A stretch of 34,073 nt of DNA from Chromatiales bacterium (GCA_022360905.1 JAKSBX010000133.1:1-34073), one strand, 5' to 3'; counted from the stretch's first letter, positions 8,753-17,230 are shown. The notes: generated from the letters alone by a model not told the origin. Made by a program: numbers and translations.

Positions 8753-8933
8753 CAGGTAGTAAATCCAGTCTTTGAAGTTTACTTCTTCCCTGGGTGGAAA
8801 AACTCTATAGTCCGTGGCTACAGGCTATATTTCACCCCGCACGGATGTTGTTTGCAACAGTATATAAAAGGCTATCGTTCGGTGATCTAGAGTCCCTGCC
8901 ATCGATTTGACAATATCAATACGAATCAAGATT

Positions 8934-8970
8934 GCTAACCCGGCGACCTACAGCGTCGTCCGGTTAATCA
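8934..8970 (+). repeat. Hairpin copy of the dispersed TTAACCCGGCGAC repeat
   Basis: GCTAACCCGGCGAC, then CTACAGC, then GTCGTCCGGTTAATC. The two ends are imperfectly complementary (TAACCCGGCGAC against GTCGTCCGGTTA, two mismatches), so this copy folds into a hairpin with CTACAGC in the loop. Both blocks are shared with the copies at 1032 and 5021. Confidence 0.6.
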
Positions 8971-8995
8971 AGTATAGGATTTGGTTGGCGAAATA

Positions 8996-9087
8996 GAAGA
9001 GCTAAAAGAACCATTGGACACCTCGGAAATCAAGATTCTACAAACTCGGCCTATCAATGGACGGTTTGGTATGTTTTTTAGCTCTTC
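8996..9087. other. 92-bp two-part hairpin of unknown role
   Basis: GAAGAGCTAAAA (8996-9007) pairs perfectly with TTTTAGCTCTTC (9076-9087). Inside, CCATTG (9011-9016) pairs with CAATGG (9055-9060). The result is an 18-bp interrupted stem closed by a 38-base loop. It could be a small structured RNA, a non-autonomous mobile element or a terminator. No T-run follows on the plus strand and I see no target-site duplication. Confidence 0.45.
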
Positions 9088-9246
9088 AATAGCCGTGTGA
9101 ATTAAATTCACGTATTATTCTGTGGCTAACACTACTTAAAGTGATACTATTTGCAGGAATGACCCCTATGGATGTCTGACTATAAACCTCAGAATGGAGC
9201 TTCCTAGCACCATTTTCAACCTGATTTAGTACAAGACTTAATATTC

Positions 9247-9726
9247 ATGTCAGCAGAATACGAGCATGATGAGTTTTTCATGCAGCATGCCCTGAAGTTA
9301 GCTGAGTTGGCTGAACAACAGGGTGAAGTACCGGTTGGTGCTGTGGTGGTCAGAGAGGGCAGATTGGTTGGCGAAGGCTGGAATCGGCCCATTGGTGGTT
9401 GCGATCCTACCGCTCATGCCGAGATCGTGGCTTTGCGGGATGCTGCAGAAAAAGAGCAGAACTATCGCCTCCCAGGTAGCACCTTGTATGTCACCCTTGA
9501 GCCCTGCCCGATGTGTGCCGGAGCGATTGTCCATGCCAGGGTCAAACGGGTGGTCTATGCGGCGAAAGATCCAAAAGGTGGTGCGGCCGGCAGTGTCTTC
9601 GACCTTTTACCCACGGATGGTCGATTCAATCACCATGTCGAAGTGGAAGGCGGTTTGATGATGGAACAGAGTGCCACGCTGTTGCAGGACTTTTTCAGGC
9701 GCAAACGCATTAAATCAAAAGCATGA
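9247..9726 (+). CDS. tadA: tRNA-specific adenosine deaminase TadA
   Basis: The enzyme deaminates the wobble adenosine of tRNA-Arg(ACG) to inosine in the cytoplasm. The zinc and catalytic motifs are intact: HAE at 57-59 (His57 ligand, Glu59 proton shuttle) and PCPMC at 86-90 (Cys87 and Cys90). The MQHALKLAELAEQQGEVPVG opening is diagnostic. At 159 residues the length is normal. No good Shine-Dalgarno is visible before the ATG at 9247. The stop overlaps the pldA start in an ATGA (9723-9726), so pldA is probably co-translated. Confidence 0.97.
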   Translation: MSAEYEHDEFFMQHALKLAELAEQQGEVPVGAVVVREGRLVGEGWNRPIGGCDPTAHAEIVALRDAAEKEQNYRLPGSTLYVTLEPCPMCAGAIVHARVKRVVYAAKDPKGGAAGSVFDLLPTDGRFNHHVEVEGGLMMEQSATLLQDFFRRKRIKSKA

Positions 9727-10772
9727 AATTGATCGATATCTCTGTTGCCTCAGTCAGGCCAAGCAAACTCACTTGTCTATTGATCTTGGTATCTCTCTCA
9801 GTCTCATTATCAGCGGAGCCTATGACCGAGTATCAGCGCTGTCTGTTGCAGCGGCTGGATACGGCGGCACCCACCCAAACGGTTGCGGATATCAAGGCGC
9901 AATGCGAGGTGAATTTAGCTGAGCAGCCGGCGGCTAAGGTAGAGATGAAGGAGGCCGTCGAGCCAGAACAGCCGGATATCGGTTCACTGGTTGCCAATCG
10001 ACGCGATGCTGAAAAGGCAACCCGTCAAAATCCGTTTGTAATCTCCCCGCATAAACAGAACTACGTGCTGTTGGCATCCTATAATGCAGAGCCGAATTTT
10101 CAAGTGTACAACATACCTGAGTCGGATTTTGACCGCTGGGAGATGAAGTTTCAGCTCAGTTACAAAATGCCGGTGGTCGAGGGTTTGTTTGGCAGTGACG
10201 TGGATCTCTATGCAGCCTATACCAATCTCTCTTTCTGGCAGGCTTACAATCGGGATATTTCATCCCCCTTTCGGGAGACCAACCATGAGCCTGAGCTATT
10301 TCTGGTTGTGCCGGATATGTGGCCTGACGATTGGCAGTTGGACGGATGGCGCAATGCACTGATGCAGTTTGGTGTGGTACACCAATCCAATGGACAGGGT
10401 GGGTTCCTGTCACGCAGCTGGAATCGTCTCTATGCGGATTTACTGTTTGAGAAGCGAAACTTCCTATTGGGCCTCAAGTCCTGGTATCGAATTCCTGAGG
10501 ACAACGACGATAATCCCCATATCGACGACTATCTGGGGCGATATGAGATCCACGGTTTATACAAAAGACGCCAGCAGACTTTCAGCTTGATGTTAAGAAA
10601 CCTATTCGATGGCGACAACAGGGATACCATTAAGCTTGACTGGAGTTTCCCGCTCTATGGCAGATGGCGCGGTTACTTACAATACTTCAATGGCTATGGT
10701 GAGAGCCTGATCGACTTCAATGCCAAGAGTCACCGTCTGGGGTTCGGCTTGCAGTTGACGGACTGGTTGTAA
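9723..10772 (+). CDS. pldA: Outer-membrane phospholipase A (OmpPLA)
   Basis: A calcium-dependent phospholipase A1/A2 in the outer membrane that removes misplaced phospholipids. Residues 15-31 form the signal sequence. A 70-residue linker follows, with a Cys40/Cys61 pair. The 12-strand barrel region starts near 110. The catalytic set is seen in VVHQSNGQ and SRSWNR: His220, Ser222 and Asn234, with the same two- and twelve-residue spacings as E. coli His142, Ser144 and Asn156. YTNLSFWQ and the later QYFNGYGESL are family signatures. The C-terminus ends in a strand (GFGLQLTDWL) rather than the usual terminal Phe. The gene overlaps tadA by four bases and has no ribosome site of its own, so coupling is likely. 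Confidence 0.96.
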   Translation: MKLIDISVASVRPSKLTCLLILVSLSVSLSAEPMTEYQRCLLQRLDTAAPTQTVADIKAQCEVNLAEQPAAKVEMKEAVEPEQPDIGSLVANRRDAEKATRQNPFVISPHKQNYVLLASYNAEPNFQVYNIPESDFDRWEMKFQLSYKMPVVEGLFGSDVDLYAAYTNLSFWQAYNRDISSPFRETNHEPELFLVVPDMWPDDWQLDGWRNALMQFGVVHQSNGQGGFLSRSWNRLYADLLFEKRNFLLGLKSWYRIPEDNDDNPHIDDYLGRYEIHGLYKRRQQTFSLMLRNLFDGDNRDTIKLDWSFPLYGRWRGYLQYFNGYGESLIDFNAKSHRLGFGLQLTDWL

Positions 10773-10787
10773 TTGGTTCAGGCATTC

Positions 10788-10822
10788 ATCGACATCTGTT
10801 TGCTGTTATCGACAGTTGTTTG
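10788..10822 (+). repeat. Imperfect 20-bp tandem duplication upstream of the UPF0016 gene
   Basis: ATCGACATCTGTTTG (10788-10802) recurs as ATCGACAGTTGTTTG (10808-10822), 13 of 15 identical, with a 20-bp period. It fills the 72-bp gap before the 10845 start. It could be a regulator site on one helix face, or chance. Confidence 0.4.
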
Positions 10823-10844
10823 TCAATGAGATCAGTGTGGTTGT

Positions 10845-11117
10845 ATGGATATAAAGGTATTTCTAACAATATTTGCTGCTGTTTTTATAGCCGAGTTGGG
10901 TGATAAAACACAATTAGCCACCATGCTTTTTGCAACAGACAAAGCTGTCAGTAAATACACAGTCTTTTTTGCTGCGTCGGCGGCATTGGTAGTCGCATCT
11001 GCATTGGGCGTGCTTGCCGGCAGTCTGCTTTCAGAGTATATCAATGAAAAATACCTACACTACGTTGCTGGCGTGGGATTTATCGGAATTGGTCTATTTA
11101 CACTCTACAATGCATAA
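10845..11117 (+). CDS. UPF0016/GDT1 (TMEM165-like) cation transporter, half-size
   Basis: A 90-residue, three-helix membrane protein. ELGDKTQ at residues 17-23 is the family's E-x-G-D-[KR]-[TS] signature, which lines the cation path. Characterised members (yeast Gdt1, Vibrio MneA) move Mn2+ or Ca2+ out of the cytoplasm and have two such repeats in about 190 residues. Here only one repeat is present, with hydrophobic spans at about 3-27, 38-60 and 70-88, and no second half is encoded next door. Single-repeat members are known and are thought to work as dimers. There is no obvious ribosome site. Manganese efflux is the best guess. Confidence 0.85.
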   Translation: MDIKVFLTIFAAVFIAELGDKTQLATMLFATDKAVSKYTVFFAASAALVVASALGVLAGSLLSEYINEKYLHYVAGVGFIGIGLFTLYNA

Positions 11118-11204
11118 CACATGTTACAAAAGGTGAGACTGTGTTGAGTCAATGCAACAGGTACTCCCTCCGCCTACGAGACTACTAACCTAAGCAGATC
11201 CTAG

Positions 11205-12023
11205 ATGGTAAATCCACAACTCGAACAATTGACCAATCTGGTAAAACAGGCTGCACTCAATGAGGTCAAGCCGAGATTCCAAAAAACCAATCCGCAAAAG
11301 AAATCGGATGGGACTATCATTACCCAGGCGGACCTTGGCTGTCAGCAGTGGCTGACGGACGCCTTGAGACAGCAATGGCCGGCTATCCCGCTGCTTGGCG
11401 AAGAGATGACGCCAGCACAGCATCACCAGTTGTTGAGCAATAGCGAGGCCGGTCTGTGGGTGCTCGATCCCTTGGATGGCACTGCCAACTTTGCCGCTGG
11501 ATTTCCTCACTTCAGTGTCTCACTTGCTTTGGTGCAATCCGGACAGGTCACCCAGGGGGTTGTCTATGATCCTGTACGGGATGAATGTTTTAGTGCGGAG
11601 CAGGGTGAAGGGGCTTGGTTGAACGGTTCAAGGCTAGAGCTGATCCCATCTCAATCTACCCTGGAGGAGTGTATCGCGGTGGTCGATTTCAAGCGGCTCT
11701 CGCCGGCGCTGGCCACAGCTCTGGCTGTTAAGCCCCCGTTCCGTTCACAAAGAAGTCTCGGCTCTGTGGCGCTGGATTGGTGTTGGCTGGCCGCCGCTCG
11801 TGGGCAGATCTATCACCACGGTGGGCAGTCGCTCTGGGACTATGCGGCCGGGCGCTTGATATTTGCGGAAGCGGGTGGCGTTTTTTCCGCCCCGGAAGTC
11901 AGTCTCAGCCTGGAAAAGCAACCGGCAGTCGCGGCCGTTTCAGATCAGCTGCACCATGCTTGGCGGGGTTGGCTCGAGCGAATGGACAAAAGCGCTGATT
12001 CACCTACAGGGCATCCGGCGTAA
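11205..12023 (+). CDS. Inositol monophosphatase family phosphatase
   Basis: A Mg2+-dependent, lithium-sensitive type sugar or nucleotide phosphatase of the IMPase/CysQ fold, 272 residues. The metal-binding signatures are all present: LGEEM (Glu pair near 66), VLDPLDGTANF (near 88) and SLWDYAAG (near 210), the last with Tyr where the family often has another residue. The enzyme could act on inositol phosphate, on 3'-phosphoadenosine phosphate or on another small phosphate, and the sequence does not decide. SuhB-like ribosomal assembly roles are also possible. It converges on mltF and the two coding regions overlap by 20 bp (12004-12023). Confidence 0.92.
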   Translation: MVNPQLEQLTNLVKQAALNEVKPRFQKTNPQKKSDGTIITQADLGCQQWLTDALRQQWPAIPLLGEEMTPAQHHQLLSNSEAGLWVLDPLDGTANFAAGFPHFSVSLALVQSGQVTQGVVYDPVRDECFSAEQGEGAWLNGSRLELIPSQSTLEECIAVVDFKRLSPALATALAVKPPFRSQRSLGSVALDWCWLAAARGQIYHHGGQSLWDYAAGRLIFAEAGGVFSAPEVSLSLEKQPAVAAVSDQLHHAWRGWLERMDKSADSPTGHPA

Positions 12024-13437
12024 TCGACAGGACATGGCTGGCATCGTTCTCCGACTCGGCTTTCTCGGTTGCCTCGATCTTGCGTAGCTGCCATTTCAGC
12101 AACTCATAGTAGGCCCTGATGTTGTCAACGTAGTTAACCGGCTCCTTACCTCGGGCATAGCCTCTTTTCAGATTCTTATACCATTTCTTGAGGCTCAGCT
12201 TGGGTAGGTGTTTCTTCACTTCCACCCATTTGTCAGGATCACCGCCAAGCTGTTCTGTGAGTATGCGGGCATCTTCCAGATGGCCGAATCCCACGTTGTA
12301 ACCGGCCAGTGTCAGCCAGAGCCGGTCCGGCTCCTGAATGCGCTCTGGCAGTCTGCGCTTGATGAACTGCAGATATTTCGCCCCGCCGGTTATGCTCTGT
12401 TGAGGATCGAGACGACTCTCTATTTTCATATGCTTGGCGGTAGCCAGGGTCAGCATCATGATGCCGCGAACACCGGTGGGAGATTTTGCCTTCGGATTCC
12501 AGTGAGATTCCTGATAGCCGATGGCTGCCAGCAAACGCCAGTCCATACCGACCATTTCTGCCGCTTGTTCAAAAAAAGCTCGATATTTGGGGAGCCGGTT
12601 TTTCAGATGACGCAGAAAGGTGCGAAGTTCGACAAAGTTGAGACGCCCGATATGACCGTAGTGGCGCTCAATGAGTTGTGGGAGAGTGCCGTCTTCCCGG
12701 ATACGCTTGAAAAAGACCTCCATTGCCTGGTAGAGGCTGGCATCTTCCGCATGAGCCATGGCCCACGCCAGGGGTTGAGGTTCAGTGAGATCGAAGCCAA
12801 CCTTGATATGGGGCATGAAACGCCGGGTTACGGCAAACTCATTGGAATCCGCAATGGTAAAGTCGATCTTTTTATCCTCCACCATCTGCATCAGCTCGGC
12901 ACTCTCCAGATTGTCATGGCTGGTCCATCTCAATACCGGGTAGTCCTTTTGTAATCGCAACAGCTCTTCCTCATGACTGCTGCCTGCCAGTATGTGCAGA
13001 TCCTTGTCCAGCAGGTCTTCGATCTTGCGCGGACGGTTGGTCCCGCCCCGATAGATGACCTGCTGGGTGATCTCCTGATAGGCGGGGCCGAAACGGATAA
13101 TCGATTCCCGCTCCGGGGTGACGGTCAATCCTGCAGCCGCCAGGTGAGCATCCCCATTGATGACGGTGGGTAACAGTTCATCGAATCCCTCAGGGATGAT
13201 GAAATGGGGTTTGACACCCAATTGCTCGGCAAAGAGCTGGACCAGGTCATACTCCAGTCCGGTCAAGCCTTCAGACCCTTCATAGAGGGTTGTACCGCTG
13301 TTGCGTGTGGCCACCCGCAGCTCTCCGGACGCCTTGATGCGCTCGACCAGCGGCGGAGGGATGCTGCAACTGCCGATCAGTAGAGAAAGAGCCAGTAGCA
13401 GATAAGCGGCTAGTTTGGTCGTTGAGGGAAGCGGCAT
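12004..13437 (-). CDS. mltF: Membrane-bound lytic murein transglycosylase F
   Basis: Cleaves peptidoglycan glycan strands with formation of 1,6-anhydro ends. The protein is a 477-residue outer-membrane lipoprotein: hydrophobic signal then LIGSC with the lipidated Cys24. Residues about 35-265 form a solute-binding-protein-like regulatory module (GELRVATRNS at its start). The C-terminal SLT domain contains AAIGYQESHW with catalytic Glu310, then SPTGVRGIMMLT. This two-module architecture is specific to MltF. The start codon has only a weak ribosome site. The 3' end overlaps the convergent phosphatase gene. Confidence 0.96.
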   Translation of the reverse strand: MPLPSTTKLAAYLLLALSLLIGSCSIPPPLVERIKASGELRVATRNSGTTLYEGSEGLTGLEYDLVQLFAEQLGVKPHFIIPEGFDELLPTVINGDAHLAAAGLTVTPERESIIRFGPAYQEITQQVIYRGGTNRPRKIEDLLDKDLHILAGSSHEEELLRLQKDYPVLRWTSHDNLESAELMQMVEDKKIDFTIADSNEFAVTRRFMPHIKVGFDLTEPQPLAWAMAHAEDASLYQAMEVFFKRIREDGTLPQLIERHYGHIGRLNFVELRTFLRHLKNRLPKYRAFFEQAAEMVGMDWRLLAAIGYQESHWNPKAKSPTGVRGIMMLTLATAKHMKIESRLDPQQSITGGAKYLQFIKRRLPERIQEPDRLWLTLAGYNVGFGHLEDARILTEQLGGDPDKWVEVKKHLPKLSLKKWYKNLKRGYARGKEPVNYVDNIRAYYELLKWQLRKIEATEKAESENDASHVLSITPDAL

Positions 13438-13720
13438 CTATGTCAGGATCTATCGATTACTTTTAGTTATGACAATAAGAAATGTCTTGGGATCCATTTG
13501 TGCCCCATGTTTAACACGGATATTGGGGTATGGCATAGTCTCTGGGTGCTTGGTTTCGTGGGTGTTGTACAAAATATAATCGATCGGCTATGGATTCAGA
13601 ATACCATTGGTAATCTAATTCTCGGGTCTTGGCATTGATTTTAGGCAATTAACTGGGTTTATAGGTAGAATTTAATGGATTCAGCTGCCGATAGAGGGTT
13701 AACGCCCCTATTCTCATCTC

Positions 13721-13810
13721 GGAGAGGTGCCGGAGCGGCCGAACGGGCCTGACTCGAAATCAGGTGATCCCTCACGGGGTCCGAGGGTTCAAATCCCTCC
13801 CTCTCCGCCA
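13721..13810 (+). tRNA. tRNA-Ser(CGA)
   Basis: A 90-base class II tRNA including the encoded CCA. The acceptor arms GGAGAGG and CCTCTCC pair. The anticodon stem CCTGA/TCAGG carries the loop CTCGAAA, with anticodon CGA at 13755-13757 (decodes UCG). A long variable arm (TGATCCCTCACGGGGTCC) and the T-arm GAGGGTTCAAATCCCTC follow. Serine identity follows from the anticodon and the long variable arm. No integrase gene or duplicated 3' end is seen, so it is not an occupied attachment site in this window. Confidence 0.97.
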
Positions 13811-13889
13811 ACTATGCAAGCTTCCACACGGTTTAAGGTCTGGGTTGGATTTCAGGATAGCTCAAGGGATTATCAAGCTTGAAAGCAAT

Positions 13890-15818
13890 TCAGGCTCCCA
13901 TATCCTTGGTGTAGTTCTTGGGCGGTGGCGTCCAGCCTCGCTCGGATCGGTCATGCAGTTGCATACGATCTGTCTCCATCATCTCCTTTAATGTCTCGCC
14001 AAGCTCTCTGGCTCGGGCTAAGTAGGCTTTGTTGCTTGCCATTTCGGTGTTCTCATCCCACAGCTCATAGAGTGTATTCATACCGTCTTCATCGTGTTTA
14101 CGAAATGCCATCGACATCTTTTCCACTTTGAAAGGATGTACGCCGACAGCTCTAAGCGTCGCTTTGCCAAGTTCCAGTGAACTGTCGAAGACCTCCCGTA
14201 CGGCAATATCCACACCGGCTTTGTTCAACAGATAGAGGTGATTGACATCAAATGCCCGGGCGAGAATTTTTACTTCGGGGTAGTGGCGTCGTATATGCTC
14301 GACCATCTCAAGAGCACGGCTGCGGTCATCGATGGCGATCACCACCGCTTTTGCCGATTCAATGCCAGCTGCATGGAGCAACTCAGGCCGGGCGGCGTCC
14401 CCATAGTAACTTTTTACACCAACCTTGCTGAGCATACTGATGATATCCGCCTGATGGTCGAGTACTGTCGTCTGAATCCCGCTGGCAACAAGAAGGCGGT
14501 TAACGATCTGACCGAAACGTCCATTACCTGCGATGATGACTGAGCCGGTCTCATCGATGCTATCCGCTCGGTGCTCGTCCGATTCCGGCTGTCGGTTCAG
14601 GATCAACTTGTCATAGAGAATGAACAGAACCGGAGTGAGTAGCATCGACAGGGCAACCACCAGCGAGAGTGTGGAGGCTAGCTCCGCCGGCAATACCTGA
14701 TTCTGCAGGCTGAAACTGAGTAGTACAAAGCCGAATTCACCCGCCTGGGCAAGTCCCAGGGTGAGTAGCCAGCCATCCGTTGTGGTGAGTCGGAAAGCCC
14801 GGGCCAGTCCATACAGAACCAATCCTTTTATAGCAATCACACCGACTGTCAGGCTGAGTATGGTAAGAGTGTCGTTGAACAGTATATTGAAATCGATACC
14901 GGCTCCTACTGTGATGAAAAACAGCCCAAGCAGCAGCCCCTTAAAGGGTTCGATATCGGATTCGAGTTCATGGCGGAATTCGCTGTTGGCCAGTACCACG
15001 CCGGCGAGGAAGGTGCCGAGGGCCGGGGAGAGGTCCACCAGCGTCATCAGCAGTGCAATACCGATCACCAGCATCAGGGCACTGGCGGTGAAAATCTCAC
15101 GCAATCTCGATTCGGCTATAAAGCGGAACATCGGTCGCGACAGGAAGTGACCGCCAAGCAGTACACTCGCGATGGCGCCAAGCACCACCAGCGCATGGGC
15201 CCAGCCGGGTAGGCCCTCCACCAGACTCATCTCATGGTGGTGTCCCGCATCGCTATGGGAGTCGGCGGCGGTGGTCAGAGACTCGCCGCCGCCAGCAACC
15301 AGATCGGGCAGTGCGAGCAGGGGAATCAGCGCCAGCATCGGTATCACAGCAATATCCTGAAACAGCAGAACTGAAAAGCCGGCTCGGCCTCCCTCAGTTT
15401 TGGTCAGTCCCTTTTCATTGAGTGTCTGTAAAACGATGGCGGTGGATGAGAGGGAGAAGATCAGACCAATGGTCAAGGCCACTGTCCAGTAGAGTCCCAT
15501 CATCAGGGCAGCTGCACTAATCAATGCCGTGGTAATGCCGACCTGCAGTCCGCCAAGGCCGATCAGACGACTGCGCATCTCCCACAACATGCTCGGTTGC
15601 AGCTCAAGACCGACCAGAAACAGCATCATCACCACACCGAACTCGGCGAAGTGCTGTATGGTCTGGGTTTCCGAACCGACCAGGCCGATTACAGGACCGA
15701 TGACGATACCCGCCAGCAGGTAGCCAAGCACCGATCCCAATCCCAGTCGTTTGGCAATGGGGACAGCAATGACAGCCGCACAGAGATAGATAAAGGCCTG
15801 AAACAGAAGTCCGCCCAT
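13890..15818 (-). CDS. KefB/KefC-type glutathione-gated K+/H+ antiporter (CPA2 family)
   Basis: 642 residues: about twelve membrane helices (1-405) then a cytoplasmic nucleotide-binding RCK domain with GNGRFG at 431-436 and an acidic/basic tail. VGLELQP (69-75) and LFQDIAVIP (152-160) are CPA2 signatures. In E. coli, KefB/C release K+ and acidify the cytoplasm when glutathione adducts of electrophiles bind the RCK domain. A His-rich cytoplasmic or periplasmic insert (DSHSDAGHHHE, about 186-196) is unusual. An AAGGAG site precedes the start. It lies 3 bp after a KefF/G-like gene, exactly as in kefFC and kefGB. The glutathione gating is inferred from the family and neighbour. Whether it is KefB or KefC is not decided. 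Confidence 0.93.
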   Translation of the reverse strand: MGGLLFQAFIYLCAAVIAVPIAKRLGLGSVLGYLLAGIVIGPVIGLVGSETQTIQHFAEFGVVMMLFLVGLELQPSMLWEMRSRLIGLGGLQVGITTALISAAALMMGLYWTVALTIGLIFSLSSTAIVLQTLNEKGLTKTEGGRAGFSVLLFQDIAVIPMLALIPLLALPDLVAGGGESLTTAADSHSDAGHHHEMSLVEGLPGWAHALVVLGAIASVLLGGHFLSRPMFRFIAESRLREIFTASALMLVIGIALLMTLVDLSPALGTFLAGVVLANSEFRHELESDIEPFKGLLLGLFFITVGAGIDFNILFNDTLTILSLTVGVIAIKGLVLYGLARAFRLTTTDGWLLTLGLAQAGEFGFVLLSFSLQNQVLPAELASTLSLVVALSMLLTPVLFILYDKLILNRQPESDEHRADSIDETGSVIIAGNGRFGQIVNRLLVASGIQTTVLDHQADIISMLSKVGVKSYYGDAARPELLHAAGIESAKAVVIAIDDRSRALEMVEHIRRHYPEVKILARAFDVNHLYLLNKAGVDIAVREVFDSSLELGKATLRAVGVHPFKVEKMSMAFRKHDEDGMNTLYELWDENTEMASNKAYLARARELGETLKEMMETDRMQLHDRSERGWTPPPKNYTKDMGA

Positions 15819-15821
15819 CAG

Positions 15822-16445
15822 TCAGGTCTCCTTGATGAGATGGTCGAGATCGCTATTGAGTCTCGGCAGGTTTTGCGCACGCTCAATATCGAGCTTCTGG
15901 TCACGCAAGGCCTTGAGGAGTTCAATCCAATCGCCGATATGGTGTTCGATACGCCCTTCATCAACGGCAGTACGAGCGCCAAACAGGGCAAATGGCGGCA
16001 GGTATCTCATGCCACAAAGGGAGGCCATCTGTTCCATTGGCTGGAGTAACTCTCGAATCGTGAAGTGATTGTACCCCTCTGCCCGATAAGCGGCTTCAGC
16101 GCCGCCGGCGGAGAGCACATTGAGAAACAGCTTGCCATGCAGTGCCGTACCCTTTGAGCCGTAAGCGAAGTCATGCTCCAGTACAAGATCCTGCCACTCT
16201 TTGAGAATGGCTGGGGTGGAGTACCAGTAGAGAGGGTGTTGAAAGACGATCACATCATGGTCGAGCAACCGCTGCTGCTCCCGATCGATGTCGATCTGAA
16301 AATCCGGGTATTCTGCATACAGGTCGACCAGGATAATGCCCTCGATGCCTGCAGCCGCTTCAGCCAACGGTCGATTGACCTCAGAGCGATCGAGGGATGG
16401 GTGGGCGAGCAGTATCAGAATCCTGTTTGCAGAATTTAGGGCCAT
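15822..16445 (-). CDS. KefF/KefG-like NAD(P)H quinone oxidoreductase, antiporter activator
   Basis: Flavodoxin-fold FMN protein, 207 residues from the ATG at 16443-16445. A longer open frame to 16586 exists but its extra 47 residues are non-family and overlap the GFA gene. ILILLAHPSL opens the fold with the His-Pro-Ser FMN phosphate loop. FQHPLYWYSTPAILKEW is the KefF/KefG signature. GKLFLNVLSAGG follows, as in the family. KefF and KefG bind Kef channels and are needed for their full activity, and KefF also reduces quinones. The stop lies 3 bp before the KefC-like start, so the pair is translated from one message. Confidence 0.93.
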   Translation of the reverse strand: MALNSANRILILLAHPSLDRSEVNRPLAEAAAGIEGIILVDLYAEYPDFQIDIDREQQRLLDHDVIVFQHPLYWYSTPAILKEWQDLVLEHDFAYGSKGTALHGKLFLNVLSAGGAEAAYRAEGYNHFTIRELLQPMEQMASLCGMRYLPPFALFGARTAVDEGRIEHHIGDWIELLKALRDQKLDIERAQNLPRLNSDLDHLIKET

Positions 16446-16491
16446 CGATCGTTTCTCATTGTTATCACGGTTTATCGGTGCCGATGCTGTC

Positions 16492-16890
16492 TCACTGCGG
16501 TTTGGGAATCTGATCGTCGATATCCACAATTCGTCGATCATAGAAATAGTGCGCATTCGAGTGCAGTTCCCGCGGGAGTACACCATTGTTGCATTTACTG
16601 ATCAGCAACTGGGAAACCAGTTTCCATCCCATCGCATTGGTGTTGTAGAGCACTTCTCCGCATCGATTGCAGAATACGCGGGTCATCTCCAACGTCGGAT
16701 ATTTGTATTCGGTGACCCGATCTTCACCGGAAGTGATACTCACCTGCTCCGCACTCCAGGCAACAATGGAGTGGTAGGGCACATCGAGCAACTTCCGACA
16801 ATCCTCGCAATGACAAAAGGCGTGAACCCTGGGTTCACCGGTCATACTGAGCGCCACATTGCCACAATCACATTGAACCCTGTATTGCAT
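16492..16890 (-). CDS. GFA (glutathione-dependent formaldehyde-activating) family zinc protein
   Basis: 132 residues, one CENP-V/GFA zinc-binding fold. The zinc ligands are visible as C-x-C at 7/9, CHCEDC at 26-31 and FCNRCG with Cys74 and Cys77. The prototype Gfa was proposed to condense formaldehyde with glutathione, though many members have no proven activity. The gene is 19 bp downstream of the MdaB-like gene and 46 bp upstream of the KefF/G-like gene, on the same strand. A thiol/aldehyde stress role is suggested by the neighbours; the reaction itself is not shown. Confidence 0.88.
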   Translation of the reverse strand: MQYRVQCDCGNVALSMTGEPRVHAFCHCEDCRKLLDVPYHSIVAWSAEQVSITSGEDRVTEYKYPTLEMTRVFCNRCGEVLYNTNAMGWKLVSQLLISKCNNGVLPRELHSNAHYFYDRRIVDIDDQIPKPQ

Positions 16891-16909
16891 GGTCAGTTAC
16901 CTGGAAGTG

Positions 16910-17230
16910 TTAATTCAAGTGGGTATCGAAACGTTTCAAGTCGTTTTCGACATCGGGATTTTTCATCACATCATGGCAGACAAAAGTCTGCGTCGCCTCC
17001 ATGCCAAAAAAGCGGAAATTTATATGCATGGGAAAGAACAGATCGTCTACCGATTTGCCTTGAAAGAGATATTGGTCTTTATTATCGAACGCCTCTTTCA
17101 TCGAGGTGGTTCGGACCTCAAAGCCCTTTTCCGTGAGTTGACGGACGGCCCGTTCAACCAGTCTGTTATTGAGCTTTCCCGGCGAGATAGGGTAGGGCTC
17201 ATGGGTATTGATGATCAGGATGTTTTTCAT
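16910..17230 (-). pseudogene. MdaB-like NADPH:quinone reductase with a large in-frame internal deletion
   Basis: 106 residues where MdaB has about 193. Residues 1-41 (MKNILIINTHEPYPISPGKL and on) match the MdaB N-terminus. Residues 44-106 (MKEAFDNKDQYLFQGKSVDDL, FGMEATQTFVCHDVMKNPDV) match its C-terminus. Everything between, including the Q-x-P-x-W-W and the G-S-G-G-L flavin-contact segments, is absent. About 80-90 residues are missing without loss of reading frame. With no flavin pocket, quinone reductase activity is unlikely, so it is listed as a probable pseudogene. It keeps a ribosome site (AAGGGG), an intact frame and first position in the operon, so a recent deletion or a repurposed mini-protein are both possible. 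The comparison with MdaB is from memory of the family, not an alignment run here. Confidence 0.78.

Larger units (their letters stand above)
8753..9246. other. 494-bp intergenic region with stacked inverted repeats
   Basis: No gene is supported here. The region lies between the divergently read binding-protein gene and tadA. It contains a repeat copy at 8934-8970, a long hairpin at 8996-9087 and a near-perfect palindrome GTGAATT-A-AATTCAC at 9097-9111 that would suit a dimeric regulator. tadA has no clear ribosome-binding site, so its true 5' signals are uncertain. Confidence 0.5.

Noticed and set aside
12004..12023. 20-bp coding overlap of the phosphatase and mltF as an antisense regulatory site
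   Set aside because: Short convergent overlaps are ordinary in compact genomes and nothing else marks this one.
13721..13810. tRNA-Ser as an integration site for a genomic island
   Set aside because: No integrase and no repeated tRNA 3' end in the window; the genes on both sides look like core chromosome.
16446..16586. N-terminal extension of the KefF/G-like protein
   Set aside because: The extra 47 residues do not resemble the family and would overlap the GFA coding region; the ATG at 16445 gives the expected N-terminus.
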